Source: Acidimicrobiaceae bacterium (lineage in GTDB: Bacteria; Actinomycetota; Acidimicrobiia; Acidimicrobiales; RAAP-2). Taken from it: 55,515 bases of DNA. The position numbers and the translations under genes were made by a program. Position 1 is the stretch's first letter. Each line of letters begins with the position of its first letter. Shown here one piece after another: positions 1 through 8,678 of the stretch. The notes below the pieces were generated by a model. The model saw only the letters and a program-made list of their open reading frames with translations. It was not told the origin of the DNA and did no database searches. The stretch covers positions 1 to 55,515 of the forward strand of contig PLWZ01000061.1 in NCBI GenBank assembly GCA_003151235.1. The letters are read 5' to 3'.

Positions 1-9
1 AACCGGGTA

Positions 10-71
10 GGACCGTCACCGTCTCTCGCAAGAAGAGGCTGCCTGACCGTGGTGATGATTAGTGACGGTCC
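10..71. repeat. Perfect 10-bp inverted repeat with 42-bp spacer
   Basis: GGACCGTCAC at 10-19 is the exact reverse complement of GTGACGGTCC at 62-71. The repeat lies just beyond the stop codon of the minus-strand gene that ends at 86. It could be a long-loop hairpin, an operator or the edge of a small element. Nothing else in the first 85 bases looks coding. Confidence 0.35.
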
Positions 72-85
72 AGGTAACGGTTGAG

Positions 86-325
86 TTAGCCGCGGGCCTC
101 GGGCGGCCGGAGGTCGAGGGTGAGCGTCAGGATCCCGTCGACGAGGGTGGCCGTCGAGTCTCCGAGCATGGCGTAGTCCATGAAGTCGAGCTGCGCCTGC
201 TCCTTGAACCGCTGGCGTTCGGGGCCCTCGACGGGCGGCAGGCCCCGCTTGCGGACCGCCTCGGCGCGCTGGCGAAACCGCTCGATCATGGCGTCTGTGT
301 CGAATGACTGGTCCACGACCCCCAT
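86..325 (-). CDS. Small hypothetical protein (79 aa)
   Basis: A minus-strand frame starting at ATG 325-323 gives a 79-residue acidic, soluble protein. Its middle is helical and charged (MIERFRQRAEAVRKRGLPP) and its C-terminus is hydrophobic and strand-like (ATLVDGILTLTLDL). The frame stays open further upstream, but that part is arginine/proline-rich and overlaps the better supported plus-strand gene at 509, so the internal ATG is preferred. No signal peptide or membrane segment is seen. I do not recognise the family. It is kept because its composition is protein-like and nothing better covers the region. Confidence 0.5.
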   Translation of the reverse strand: MGVVDQSFDTDAMIERFRQRAEAVRKRGLPPVEGPERQRFKEQAQLDFMDYAMLGDSTATLVDGILTLTLDLRPPEARG

Positions 326-508
326 TGTGGACCCGGCCCAGAACTCCCGCAGCCCGACTACAATGACCTGGTCGGTGCGGACGTCCTGGGCGCCTCGCGA
401 GCGAGGCCAGGGGCCCATCCGCCGAGATCGCGCCGGATCGTCGCAGGAGCGAGGATGGTCGCGCTCACCGAGGTGGGCGGGGCGTTCAGGCGGCAGTGAG
501 GAGTCGTC

Positions 509-727
509 GTGAAAAAGGGACGCCATCGGCGCTTCGAAGAGGCGCGAAGCCTGAAGCGATCGATCGCCACGGGCGCGGAGACCTGCCCCGAGTGCGGGGC
601 CGAACCAGAAGACGTGCACGCGACCTGGTGCCGGGCCGAAGAGGACCGCTACGACAAGATCCTGGGCTCTGGCGTTCCGGCGTGGGACGAGTCCGCGGCG
701 AGGGAGCCCGACCCCCTCGAAGACTGA
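509..727 (+). CDS. Small putative zinc-ribbon protein (72 aa)
   Basis: The GTG start at 509 follows a GAGGAG-type ribosome binding site at about 499-503. The protein begins with a very basic stretch (MKKGRHRRFEEARSLKRS). It then has a CPECG knuckle near residue 26 and a later HATWC, which together could ligate one metal ion. The C-terminus is acidic. The stop codon is 3 bp from the convergent stop of the next gene. The metal site and any nucleic-acid role are inferred from the CxxC pattern and basic N-terminus; the family is unknown to me. Confidence 0.55.
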   Translation: MKKGRHRRFEEARSLKRSIATGAETCPECGAEPEDVHATWCRAEEDRYDKILGSGVPAWDESAAREPDPLED

Positions 728-730
728 CGG

Positions 731-1480
731 CTAGCGGCGCCGCAAGACCGGATGCGGCAACGGGACCCGCTCGGCGACCCGGCGGTCACGATCCGACAGG
801 TAGGCCTTCAGCCGGCGGTAGGTCTTCTTGCCCACCATCGCGCTGAGCTCGGGGCCCATCTCTTCGAACACCGGCCGGGTGCCCACGAACGCCTCGGGCG
901 CTTCGGTACACCACCAATGGAACTGTTCCCCGCCCTCGCCCCAATGTTTTCGGTCCCACTGCGTGATCGTGGTTGTCACGTGCCCCTCGTCCCCGGTGCT
1001 GTCGTCCCGTCGCAGCGGGAGCTGCCAGCACACGTCGGGCTTCAGCTCGAGCGGGTTCTGACCGCGCTGGAGGGCTGCGACATGGAGCGCACAGCCGGGG
1101 CCGGTCGGGAAGCCGGGCCGGTTCAAGAAGATGCACGCGCCGTCGACGATCCGGGTCACCGACTCGCCGGCACTGTTCTTCTTGGCGATGCCGCCCTTCT
1201 TGGCCTTCGACCGGTACTGCCATTGCTCCGCGCTCAGCGTGGTCGCGATCTTCTCGACCCGCCGACGGTCCGCGGCGTCGATGAAGTGGGCGCCATAGGA
1301 GCAGCACCCCTGTTCGAGATCCTCGGCCGGACCGGTGAGCACGCCCTGGCAACCCCGGCCGAAGATGCACGTCCAGTTGGAGGTGAGGAACGTGACGTCG
1401 AAGACCCACGTCCGCTCCTCGTCGGGGTCCTCGAAGCTGACCCATTCGTGCGCGTCGAGGGGAACCGCTTGGTCCGCCAT
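731..1480 (-). CDS. Conserved cysteine-rich actinobacterial protein (249 aa)
   Basis: A soluble 249-residue protein with an N-terminal cysteine cluster: CIFGRGCQG near residues 38-46, then GCCSYGAHF near 58-66, with a further Cys-His pair (CALHVAAL) near 130. The order C-x5-C ... CC-x3-H ... C-x2-H resembles a conserved actinobacterial family of unknown function thought to hold a metal. It is not a transporter and has no signal peptide. It is transcribed divergently from the ABC-F gene. TATGGT at 1490-1495 lies 9 bases before the ATG, suggesting a leaderless mRNA. Function is unassigned. Confidence 0.75.
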   Translation of the reverse strand: MADQAVPLDAHEWVSFEDPDEERTWVFDVTFLTSNWTCIFGRGCQGVLTGPAEDLEQGCCSYGAHFIDAADRRRVEKIATTLSAEQWQYRSKAKKGGIAKKNSAGESVTRIVDGACIFLNRPGFPTGPGCALHVAALQRGQNPLELKPDVCWQLPLRRDDSTGDEGHVTTTITQWDRKHWGEGGEQFHWWCTEAPEAFVGTRPVFEEMGPELSAMVGKKTYRRLKAYLSDRDRRVAERVPLPHPVLRRR

Positions 1481-1489
1481 AGAGCGATG

Positions 1490-1495
1490 ACCATA
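1490..1495 (-). promoter_or_regulatory. -10 box (TATGGT) for the 731-1480 gene
   Basis: TATGGT on the minus strand ends 9 bases before the ATG at 1480, and no Shine-Dalgarno motif lies between them. This fits a leaderless transcript as at many other genes here. Confidence 0.5.
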
Positions 1496-1593
1496 TCTCG
1501 CGCGAGCACGCGACCCGTGCCTCTACTCCGCGGGGATCGGTCCGTGACGCGGCGCGGTCCGGCGAGGGCACCGGACCGTGATCGAATAACACC

Positions 1594-3195
1594 ATGCTGA
1601 TCGGGCGCGACATCACCATCGAGATCGGTGGGCGGACGTTGCTGCGCGAAGCCACGGTCATGGTCGGCCCGAAGGACAAGGTGGGCCTGGTCGGCGCGAA
1701 CGGCGCCGGCAAGTCCTCGTTGTTGGCCTTCCTGCTCGGCCAGGGCGGGGGACACCTGCACGCCCGCGGGGACGTGCAAGCCACCGGCACCGTCGGCTTC
1801 CTGCCCCAGGTGCCGGTCCCAGACGGGCTCGGCGTCGACTCGACCGTCTTCTCCCACGTGCTCTCGGCGCGGGGGCTCGATGTGCTCGACGACCAGCTGC
1901 AGGACGCTCGCCGGGATCTCTCGGCGTCGCCCACCGAGGACCGGATCGCCCGCTTCAGCTCGCTCGAGGAGCGATACCGGTTGGCCGGTGGCTACGAGGT
2001 CGAGGGCGAGCTCGGGCGGTTGGCCGACGGTCTCGGCCTCCCACAAGAGGCCCTCATGGCCGAGGACATCGCATCGTTGTCGGGGGGCCAGCGCCGGCGG
2101 GTCGACCTCATCCGGGTCCTCTTCCAGTCCCCCGAGGTGATGATCCTCGACGAGCCGACCAACCATCTCGACCGTTCGGCCAAGTTGTGGCTCATGAACG
2201 AGCTGGCCACCTCGCGCAGCTCCCTGCTCCTCGTGAGCCACGATCTGAAGCTGCTCGATCAAGCGATCTCGAAGGTGCTGCAGCTCTCCGACAAGCGGCT
2301 GCGGGAGTTCAAGGGGAACTACACCGCCTTCCGCTCGCAGTTGAGTGCCGATATCACCAAACGGGAGAAGGCGTCGGGGATGGAGGGCGCGCAGATCACC
2401 AAGATGCGGGCCCAGGCGGACAAGTGGCGCCACAGCACCGAGTCCCAGGCCCGCAAGGCCAAGATCCTCGACCGCCAGGTGAAGAAGCTCCAGGCGAACC
2501 GCACCGAGGTCATCAAGCGGGAGCGCAAGGTGAAGTTCAACCTGCCCGAGCCGGCGCGCGCGGGCGCCGTCGTGATGACGGTCCGCGACCTGGCCGTCGC
2601 CTACGGGGACCACAAGGTGCTGCTGGACGTGGACTTCATCGTCGACCGGGGCGACCGGGTCGTCGTCCTCGGGCGCAACGGCGCCGGCAAGTCGTCGCTG
2701 TTGCGGTGCCTGTCGGACTTCCAGACACCCACGCAGGGGACGGTCGAGCTCGGGTACCAGGTCGAGGTCGGATACTTCGCCCAGGAGCACGAGCAGATCG
2801 ACCTCGATCTCTGCGCGCTCGACAACCTGGACGACACCGTGCTCGTGAAGGAGTCCGAGCGCCGGTCGTTGCTGGGGTCGTTCGGGCTTACCGGCGGCAC
2901 GGCCTCCCAACCCGCCGGGTCCCTCTCGGGCGGGGAGCGGGCCCGGCTGAGCCTGGCCATGCTGGCCGCCGGCCAGGCAAACCTCTTGGTCCTCGACGAG
3001 CCGACGAACAACCTCGACCCCGGTTCGGTGGCCGCCGTCGGGGCCATGCTCGGCGCCTGGAAGGGCACCATCGTCGCCGTGAGCCACGACGGCCCGTTCG
3101 TCGAGGCGCTCGCCCCGACCCACGCCCTGCACCTCCCCGAGGAGCGCTACGGGTTCTGGCGAGAGGAGTACCTCGACCTGGTCGAGGTGCGCTGA
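1594..3195 (+). CDS. ABC-F family ATPase (translation factor type)
   Basis: A 533-residue duplicated ABC ATPase without membrane segments. Domain 1 has Walker A GANGAGKSS (34-42), signature LSGGQ (162-166) and Walker B with DEPTNHLD (186-193). A charged helical linker follows (about 250-310, KMRAQADKWRHSTESQARKA). Domain 2 has Walker A GRNGAGKSS, signature LSGGE and DEPTNNLD. Two nucleotide-binding domains joined by such a linker and lacking a permease partner define the ABC-F class, which acts in the cytoplasm at the ribosomal E site or gives drug protection. The downstream FtsX permease is therefore probably not its partner. No clear Shine-Dalgarno precedes the ATG. The exact ABC-F subtype cannot be decided. 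Confidence 0.93.
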   Translation: MLIGRDITIEIGGRTLLREATVMVGPKDKVGLVGANGAGKSSLLAFLLGQGGGHLHARGDVQATGTVGFLPQVPVPDGLGVDSTVFSHVLSARGLDVLDDQLQDARRDLSASPTEDRIARFSSLEERYRLAGGYEVEGELGRLADGLGLPQEALMAEDIASLSGGQRRRVDLIRVLFQSPEVMILDEPTNHLDRSAKLWLMNELATSRSSLLLVSHDLKLLDQAISKVLQLSDKRLREFKGNYTAFRSQLSADITKREKASGMEGAQITKMRAQADKWRHSTESQARKAKILDRQVKKLQANRTEVIKRERKVKFNLPEPARAGAVVMTVRDLAVAYGDHKVLLDVDFIVDRGDRVVVLGRNGAGKSSLLRCLSDFQTPTQGTVELGYQVEVGYFAQEHEQIDLDLCALDNLDDTVLVKESERRSLLGSFGLTGGTASQPAGSLSGGERARLSLAMLAAGQANLLVLDEPTNNLDPGSVAAVGAMLGAWKGTIVAVSHDGPFVEALAPTHALHLPEERYGFWREEYLDLVEVR

Positions 3196-3347
3196 GCGGA
3201 CGCGCCGCTGCGCATTTGCTCGAGCTCGGGGCCATTGAGATGGGCGGTCCGAACCCTCTGAGGTCCGACGTCGGTCGGGGTGCTGGCACGGGGGACCGAC
3301 ACGAGTTGGCCACCTTGGCCCGGGCCGGGCTTTAGGGGAGGCTCAAC

Positions 3348-3416
3348 ATGACCGGCCGCGGGGGTCACGGGAGGCGTCGAATGGGTGGGGACGGGCGTCC
3401 CGGAGCACCACCGTGA
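3348..3416 (+). CDS. Possible 22-aa ORF translationally coupled to the permease
   Basis: An ATG at 3348 stands 6 bases after a strong GGGGAGG ribosome binding site and opens a 22-codon frame rich in Gly, Arg and Pro. It ends in TGA at 3414-3416, overlapping the GTG start of the permease at 3413 (GTGA). The permease start has no comparable binding site of its own, so ribosomes may reach it by coupling from this short ORF. It may have no function as a peptide. The rest of 3196-3412 shows nothing recognisable. Confidence 0.35.
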   Translation: MTGRGGHGRRRMGGDGRPGAPP

Positions 3417-5911
3417 AGAGCGAGGTGCTTCGCGCGGTCGGGTACCGGTTCCGCGCCACCTTCGCGCAGCGACGCGGCGGCTACGTGGCCATCGTCGTCC
3501 TGCTGGCACTGGTCGGGGGCGTGGCCCTCGGGGCGCTGGCCGGGGCCCGCCGGACCCAGACGTCCTATCCGACGTATCTGGCCAGCACCAACCCCTCTGA
3601 TCTCCAGGTCTTCGACGCGTTCGTGAACCCGGCATTGGGTTTTACGAACGGCTACAACCCCTCCCTCGATCAGCGGCTGGCCGGTTTGCGCTACGTGCGC
3701 GATGTGGCCACGGTCGTCGGCTTCGACGCCAACATCGACACGATCTCCGGCGCTCATCTCGTGGTGGGCCCGGGCGACAAGCCGCCGTCCCTCGAGGGCA
3801 CCCTCGGCGCCGAGGACACGACCGAGGATCGAGTGACCCTCGTCGCGGGGCGGCTGGCCAACCCGACCGATGTGGGTGAGGCGGTCATGAACGCGCAGGC
3901 CGAGGAGGAGCTCGGGATCCACGTCGGCTCGGTGTTGAAGGTCTCCCTCAACTCGGACGCGCAGCTGCTCTCGAACGCCAACAACTCTCCGCCGGTGAAG
4001 GTGGTGAGCTTCCGGCTTGTCGGCCTGGTGGTCTTTCCTACCGACGTGCTCGACGACGACTACAAAGCCTTGGGGTCGGCGGACGTGCTCATGACCCCGG
4101 CCCTCACCCGCGAGATCGACTCGTGTTGTGCGACCTACTCCTACAGCGCCCTCCGGCTCGTCGGCGGCGACAGTCACGTGAGCGCGGTGGAGTCCGAGGT
4201 CACCCCGATCGTGGGCCGACAGCTGATCGCGGCGGTCGGGTTCATGACGAACGGACCCGAGGTCGGCATTGCCGACCAGGCGAACGGGCCCGAAGCCATC
4301 GCACTCGCAGTGTTCGGCGGGCTCGCTGCGCTGGCGGTGCTCGTCATCGTGGGCCAGGTCATCGGTCGCCAACTCCGACGCTACGGAGACGAGTCCGAGG
4401 CGTTGCGAGCCCTCGGGGCCGGCCCGATGGTGACGATGGCCGACGGGATCGGTGGCGCCGTGGCGGCGGTGGTCGTCGGTTCCCTGCTGGCCATCGTCGT
4501 GGCCGTGGCCTTGTCGCCGCTCTTCCCGTTGGGGCCGGTGCGGCCCGTCTACCCGAGCGCGGTCGGGTTCGACTGGACCGTGCTCGGCTTCGGTTTCCTC
4601 GTCCTCGTGGTGGTGCTCGGTGCCGTGTCGGTCCTGCTCGCCCGCCGGCAGGGACCGCATCGGATCCGTCAGCGTGAACGCATCGCGCGGACATCGAACG
4701 TGGCCCAGGTGGCATCTGCCTCCGGACTGCCCGTTCCGGCCGTCACCGGCATCCGCTTCGCACTCGAGCCGGGTGGCGCCGGTGACGCCGTTCCGGTTCG
4801 ATCAGCCATCGTCGGCGCCGTGCTCGCGGTGCTCGTTCTCGTGGCCACGGTCACCTTCGGGGCCAGCCTCAACGCTCTCATCTCACAGCCGCGGCTCTAC
4901 GGGTGGAACTGGAACTACGCTCTCCTCTCGGGGTTCTCGGGCGACGAGGATCTTCCGGCGCACCTGACCGCGACCCTCCTCGCACGCGACTACTACGTCG
5001 TCGCCTCATCCGGGGTCTACTTCTCGTCAGCCGTGATCGACGGTCAGCGCGACATCCCGATCATCGGGGCCACCCCGAACGCGGTGGTGCAGCCCCCCGT
5101 GCTCAGCGGGAGCGATCTCGAGGCGTCGAACCAGATCGTGCTGGGCGTGTCGACCATGGCCGCCCTCCATGCCCACGTGGGTGGCACCGTGACGGTCGAG
5201 ACGGGCAAGGGGCACAGCGAGCGACTGGTGGTCGCCGGAACGGCGACGATGCCGGCCCTGATGGGGCCCGGGATGGGGATCGGCGCGGTCGTCGACTACC
5301 GGTTGATCCCGGCCTCGGTGCGCAACGCCCAGGGAAACACGATTCCCGGACCGCAGGCCTACTTCATACGAACGCGCGGCGGGACCTCCGCCGATGCGCT
5401 GGGCTCCCTGCAGTCACTCACCCGCACGATCAACGCCGAAGACTCCGACGGCCCCGCGGGGGGAGCGATCCCGGCGCTGCGCCCGGTCGAGATCGTGACC
5501 TCGGGGGGCATCGAGACGATCCCGACGGTGCTCGGTGCGGGCCTCGCCGCCGGGGCGGTGGCGGCACTCGGGATCACCCTCGTCGCGTCGGTCCGGCGCC
5601 GACGTCGTGACCTGGCCGTGATGAAGACCCTCGGCCTCTCGGGACGCCAGTTGGCGACGGTCATCGCGTGGCAGGCCAGCGTCGCGGTCACGATCGGGGT
5701 CCTGGTGGGTGTGCCCCTCGGGATCGTCGTCGGCCGCTCGCTCTGGGACCTGTTCGCGACGAGCATCCACGCGGTGCCGGTCCCGAGCGTCCCCGTGCTG
5801 ACGCTCGCCGCGATCAGCGTCGGTGCGATCCTGGTGGCCAACATCGTCGCCGCCCTTCCCGGGCGCATCGCCGCCCGGACGCCGACGGCGCTCCTTCTGC
5901 GGGTCGAGTGA
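3413..5911 (+). CDS. FtsX/MacB-type ABC transporter permease
   Basis: An 832-residue membrane protein. It has an N-terminal transmembrane helix (about 26-45), a long extracytoplasmic domain, a cluster of three helices (about 290-410, AIALAVFGGLAALAVLVIVG), a second anchor near 465, another extracytoplasmic domain, and three C-terminal helices (about 705-830). This repeat of FtsX-like modules is typical of permeases that move lipoproteins, peptides or drugs, or relay mechanical signals, together with a separate ATPase. No cognate MacB/LolD-type ATPase is adjacent; the upstream ABC-F protein is of another class. The substrate is unknown. The GTG start overlaps a short upstream ORF. Confidence 0.85.
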   Translation: MKSEVLRAVGYRFRATFAQRRGGYVAIVVLLALVGGVALGALAGARRTQTSYPTYLASTNPSDLQVFDAFVNPALGFTNGYNPSLDQRLAGLRYVRDVATVVGFDANIDTISGAHLVVGPGDKPPSLEGTLGAEDTTEDRVTLVAGRLANPTDVGEAVMNAQAEEELGIHVGSVLKVSLNSDAQLLSNANNSPPVKVVSFRLVGLVVFPTDVLDDDYKALGSADVLMTPALTREIDSCCATYSYSALRLVGGDSHVSAVESEVTPIVGRQLIAAVGFMTNGPEVGIADQANGPEAIALAVFGGLAALAVLVIVGQVIGRQLRRYGDESEALRALGAGPMVTMADGIGGAVAAVVVGSLLAIVVAVALSPLFPLGPVRPVYPSAVGFDWTVLGFGFLVLVVVLGAVSVLLARRQGPHRIRQRERIARTSNVAQVASASGLPVPAVTGIRFALEPGGAGDAVPVRSAIVGAVLAVLVLVATVTFGASLNALISQPRLYGWNWNYALLSGFSGDEDLPAHLTATLLARDYYVVASSGVYFSSAVIDGQRDIPIIGATPNAVVQPPVLSGSDLEASNQIVLGVSTMAALHAHVGGTVTVETGKGHSERLVVAGTATMPALMGPGMGIGAVVDYRLIPASVRNAQGNTIPGPQAYFIRTRGGTSADALGSLQSLTRTINAEDSDGPAGGAIPALRPVEIVTSGGIETIPTVLGAGLAAGAVAALGITLVASVRRRRRDLAVMKTLGLSGRQLATVIAWQASVAVTIGVLVGVPLGIVVGRSLWDLFATSIHAVPVPSVPVLTLAAISVGAILVANIVAALPGRIAARTPTALLLRVE

Positions 5912-5953
5912 GGGCCGAATCGCTCCGGCGCCGGTCGGCGGGTGCCCTGCTCC

Positions 5954-5959
5954 TATGAT
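5954..5959 (+). promoter_or_regulatory. -10 box (TATGAT) for the Nfu-type gene
   Basis: TATGAT is followed by 6 bases (GGTCCC) and then ATG 5966. There is no ribosome binding site, so the transcript is probably leaderless. Confidence 0.6.
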
Positions 5960-5965
5960 GGTCCC

Positions 5966-6634
5966 ATGGCCCGATCCGTAGAAGAGCTTGAGCACGACGA
6001 GGTAGCCGGCTCCGTCGTCACCGTGACCGAGGAAGCCCGCAAGGTCGTGGTCGAGGCGATGGCGGGTGAGCCCGACACCGAGAACCTCGCCCTGTGGCTC
6101 GAGGTCCGGGGCGTCCAGGGCGCCAACTTCGCCTACGACCTCTACTTCCAGGCGCGCCGTGACGCAGCCGACGAGGACGCCGTCTTCGTCGACGGCGACG
6201 ACCTCACCATCGTCGTGCCGTCGGCGAGCGTGGACCGGCTCCGAGGCGCCCGCCTCGAATGGTCAGACGACGGATCGGGCGGACTGGTCCTCGTGAACCC
6301 GAACAACCCGACCCCCGAAGAGGCCTCACCGGGCGTTCCAGCCGGCGTGCTGGCGGCGGGGATCGCGGGGGAGGCCGCGCAGCACGTGGTCACCGTGCTC
6401 GACCAGGTCATCAACCCGTCGATCGCATCCCACGGCGGCCGGGCCGACCTGGTCGCGTTCGACGCCGCCGAGGGCGTCGCGTACCTGCGCCTCTCGGGGG
6501 GCTGCCAGGGCTGTGCGATGTCGCGCATGACGCTCACCCAGGGCATCGAGGTCGCGCTGCGCGACGAGGTTCCCCAGATCACCCGGGTCGTCGACGTCAC
6601 CGACCACACGGGGGGAGAAAACCCCTACTACTGA
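5966..6634 (+). CDS. NifU C-terminal/NfuA-like Fe-S cluster carrier
   Basis: A 222-residue protein of two parts. Residues about 10-105 resemble the A-type (HesB/IscA) fold but show no conserved cysteines, as in NfuA where this half only docks clients. Residues about 130-215 form the Nfu domain with GGCQGCAMS, whose CxxC pair binds a [4Fe-4S] cluster at the dimer interface. It would deliver clusters to cytoplasmic apoproteins. The ATG at 5966 is chosen because TATGAT ends 6 bases upstream; an in-frame ATG at 5942 would lie upstream of that box. It stands apart from any suf operon. Confidence 0.85.
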   Translation: MARSVEELEHDEVAGSVVTVTEEARKVVVEAMAGEPDTENLALWLEVRGVQGANFAYDLYFQARRDAADEDAVFVDGDDLTIVVPSASVDRLRGARLEWSDDGSGGLVLVNPNNPTPEEASPGVPAGVLAAGIAGEAAQHVVTVLDQVINPSIASHGGRADLVAFDAAEGVAYLRLSGGCQGCAMSRMTLTQGIEVALRDEVPQITRVVDVTDHTGGENPYY

Positions 6635-6656
6635 GCCGACCGGGCCAGACTGAAGC

Positions 6657-7424
6657 GTGAACGTCGCCCTGGTCGCCGGTTGTGGTGCCGCCGGACTCGT
6701 CGCCGGGGCCTTTCTTGATTCGTTGACCGGCCGCATCGTGCGGCCCCCCGAGCCGCCGCCGACCGATCGCCCGACCGGTCCGGGACACCCGCGTTCGCCG
6801 CACGCCTACGAGGCCGGCGCCGCGACGCCCGTCCATGTCATCGTCGCACCCCGTGGCGCCGGCACGATCGAGCTGATCGGGTCGGGGATCGTCACCGGTG
6901 CCGCGTTCGCGCTGCTTGCGATCCGACTGGGCGCGGTCCCGCCGCTCGCGGCCTACTGCGCCCTGGTGCTCGGCCTCGTCGCGATCTCGGTCGTCGACGT
7001 CCGGCTCGGTGTCGTGCCGCGCGCCGTCCTCTATCCGACGTTCGGCGCCATGGCGGTCGGCCTGGTCTCGGCGTCGGCGGCCGACGGCCGCTGGCGCGCG
7101 CTGGGTGAGGCCGGCATCGGCGGGGCCGGCGCCTTTGCCGTCTTCTTCGCCCTGTGGTGGTTCTTCCCCCGCGGCCTCGGCTACGGGGACATCCGGCTGG
7201 CCGGCGTCGTCGGCGCCGCGCTCGGGTGGATCGGCTTCTGGGAGATCTACGTCGGCTTCCTGGTCGCGTTCGCCCTCGGCGCCGCCCTCGGCATGATGCT
7301 GATGGTCGGCCGCGGGACCGGGCGAAAGACCAGGCTGCCCTTCGGGCCCCCCCTGGCCGCCGGCGCCGCGTTCGGCGTGTTGTGGGGCCCGTGGGCGGTG
7401 CACGTGTGGCTCCACCACGGCTGA
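6657..7424 (+). CDS. A24 family prepilin peptidase
   Basis: A 255-residue polytopic membrane protein with about seven hydrophobic segments. The aspartyl-protease pair of the type IV prepilin peptidase family is visible: the Asp of VVDVRLGVVP near residue 115 and the Asp in GLGYGDIRLA near 176. The N-terminal region holds a Pro-rich cytoplasmic stretch (PPEPPPTDRP) but no CxxC zinc motif of the methyltransferase part, so only cleavage of prepilin-like leaders is expected. No pilin genes are nearby; the gene sits just before aroC, a placement familiar in actinobacteria. The GTG start lies 23 bases after the previous stop. Confidence 0.85.
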   Translation: MNVALVAGCGAAGLVAGAFLDSLTGRIVRPPEPPPTDRPTGPGHPRSPHAYEAGAATPVHVIVAPRGAGTIELIGSGIVTGAAFALLAIRLGAVPPLAAYCALVLGLVAISVVDVRLGVVPRAVLYPTFGAMAVGLVSASAADGRWRALGEAGIGGAGAFAVFFALWWFFPRGLGYGDIRLAGVVGAALGWIGFWEIYVGFLVAFALGAALGMMLMVGRGTGRKTRLPFGPPLAAGAAFGVLWGPWAVHVWLHHG

Positions 7425-7462
7425 GCGCAACAGCGCTCAGGAGGGCCGATCGCTCCGGACGG

Positions 7463-7468
7463 TAGGTT
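7463..7468 (+). promoter_or_regulatory. -10 box (TAGGTT) for the aro operon
   Basis: TAGGTT ends 7 bases before the aroC GTG at 7476, with no Shine-Dalgarno between. It is a likely leaderless promoter driving aroC-aroK-aroB-aroQ. Confidence 0.5.
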
Positions 7469-7475
7469 TGCGGGC

Positions 7476-8678
7476 GTGCTGCGCTTCCTGACCGCCGGCG
7501 AATCGCACGGTCGCGCGATCGTCGTCGTGATCGAAGGGGTGCCGGCCGGCCTGGCCTTCGGCGCCCCCGACATCCAAAACGAGCTGGCCCGGCGCCGCCT
7601 CGGCTACGGCCGCGGCCCCCGGATGCGCTTCGAGCAGGACGAGGTCACCCTGATCGGGGGGTTGCGGCACGGGCGCACGCTCGGCTCCCCGGTCGCGATC
7701 GAGATCGCCAACACCGAGTGGCCCAAGTGGACCGAGGAGATGTCGCCGGACCCCGGCGCGCCCGAGAAGATCCTGACCCAGCCCCGGCCCGGTCATGCCG
7801 ACCTGGCCGGCATGCAGAAGTACGGGTTCGCGGACGCCCGCGACATCCTCGAGCGCGCGTCGGCCCGGGAGACGGCCGCCCGGGTCGCGGCCGGCAGCCT
7901 GGCCAAGAAGCTGCTCGGCCATCTGGGTGTGAGCGTCATCAGCCACGTCATCCAGTTGGGGCCGGCCCGCGCCGAGAAGGGGTTGCGGCCGACGCCCGCC
8001 GACCTCGACGCGGTCGACGGGTCCGACGTGCGCTGCTTCGACAAGGACGCCGAGGCGCGCATGGTCGAGGAGATCAAGGCGGCCGCGAAGGACGGCGACT
8101 CGCTCGGCGGCGTCGTGGAGGTCCTCGCCTACGGGGTCCCGGTCGGCCTCGGCAGCCACGTCCACTGGGACCGCAAGCTCGACGGCCAGCTGGCCCAGGC
8201 CCTCATGAGCATCCAGGCGATCAAGGGGGTCGAGTTTGGCGACGGGTTCGAGCTGGCCGGCCTGCGCGGCTCGGAGGCCCACGACGCCATCTACTGGGAC
8301 CCCAACGGCGACGAGGCGCAGCTCTCGGGGGGATTCGGGCGCAAGACCCATCGGGCCGGCGGCGTCGAGGGCGGCACGTCGATGGGCGGCCTGATCGTGG
8401 CCCGGGTCGCCATGAAGCCGTTGGCCACGCTCAACCGGCCGGTCCTCGAAACGGTGGACGTGGTGACGAAGGAGCCCGGCGTGAGCTTCCGGGAGCGGAC
8501 CGACGTCACCGCCGTCCCTGCGATGGGGGTGGTGGCCGAGACGATGGTGGCGCTGGTGCTGGCCTCAGAGGCGGTGCGGAAATTCGGTGGCGACTCTCTG
8601 GCCGAGATACTCCGCAACCGGGATGGTTTCATGCAGGCGCTCGGTGAGACCCCGTCGGTGCCGCCGCCGGGGCCGTGA
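7476..8678 (+). CDS. aroC: Chorismate synthase
   Basis: A 400-residue full-length chorismate synthase, which uses reduced FMN to convert 5-enolpyruvylshikimate 3-phosphate to chorismate. Family hallmarks are the N-terminal [18 protein letters not shown], the [12 protein letters not shown] block, [21 protein letters not shown], and near the C-terminus [10 protein letters not shown] and VPAMGVVAE. It is the first gene of a compact shikimate operon; the aroK start overlaps its stop. The GTG start directly follows a -10 box and puts the conserved N-terminus at residue 1. Confidence 0.97.
   Translation: MLRFLTAGESHGRAIVVVIEGVPAGLAFGAPDIQNELARRRLGYGRGPRMRFEQDEVTLIGGLRHGRTLGSPVAIEIANTEWPKWTEEMSPDPGAPEKILTQPRPGHADLAGMQKYGFADARDILERASARETAARVAAGSLAKKLLGHLGVSVISHVIQLGPARAEKGLRPTPADLDAVDGSDVRCFDKDAEARMVEEIKAAAKDGDSLGGVVEVLAYGVPVGLGSHVHWDRKLDGQLAQALMSIQAIKGVEFGDGFELAGLRGSEAHDAIYWDPNGDEAQLSGGFGRKTHRAGGVEGGTSMGGLIVARVAMKPLATLNRPVLETVDVVTKEPGVSFRERTDVTAVPAMGVVAETMVALVLASEAVRKFGGDSLAEILRNRDGFMQALGETPSVPPPGP

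Noticed and set aside
1594..5911. ABC-F gene and FtsX permease as one transporter
   Set aside because: ABC-F proteins do not pair with permeases, and the two genes are separated by 217 bases with a separate initiation signal.
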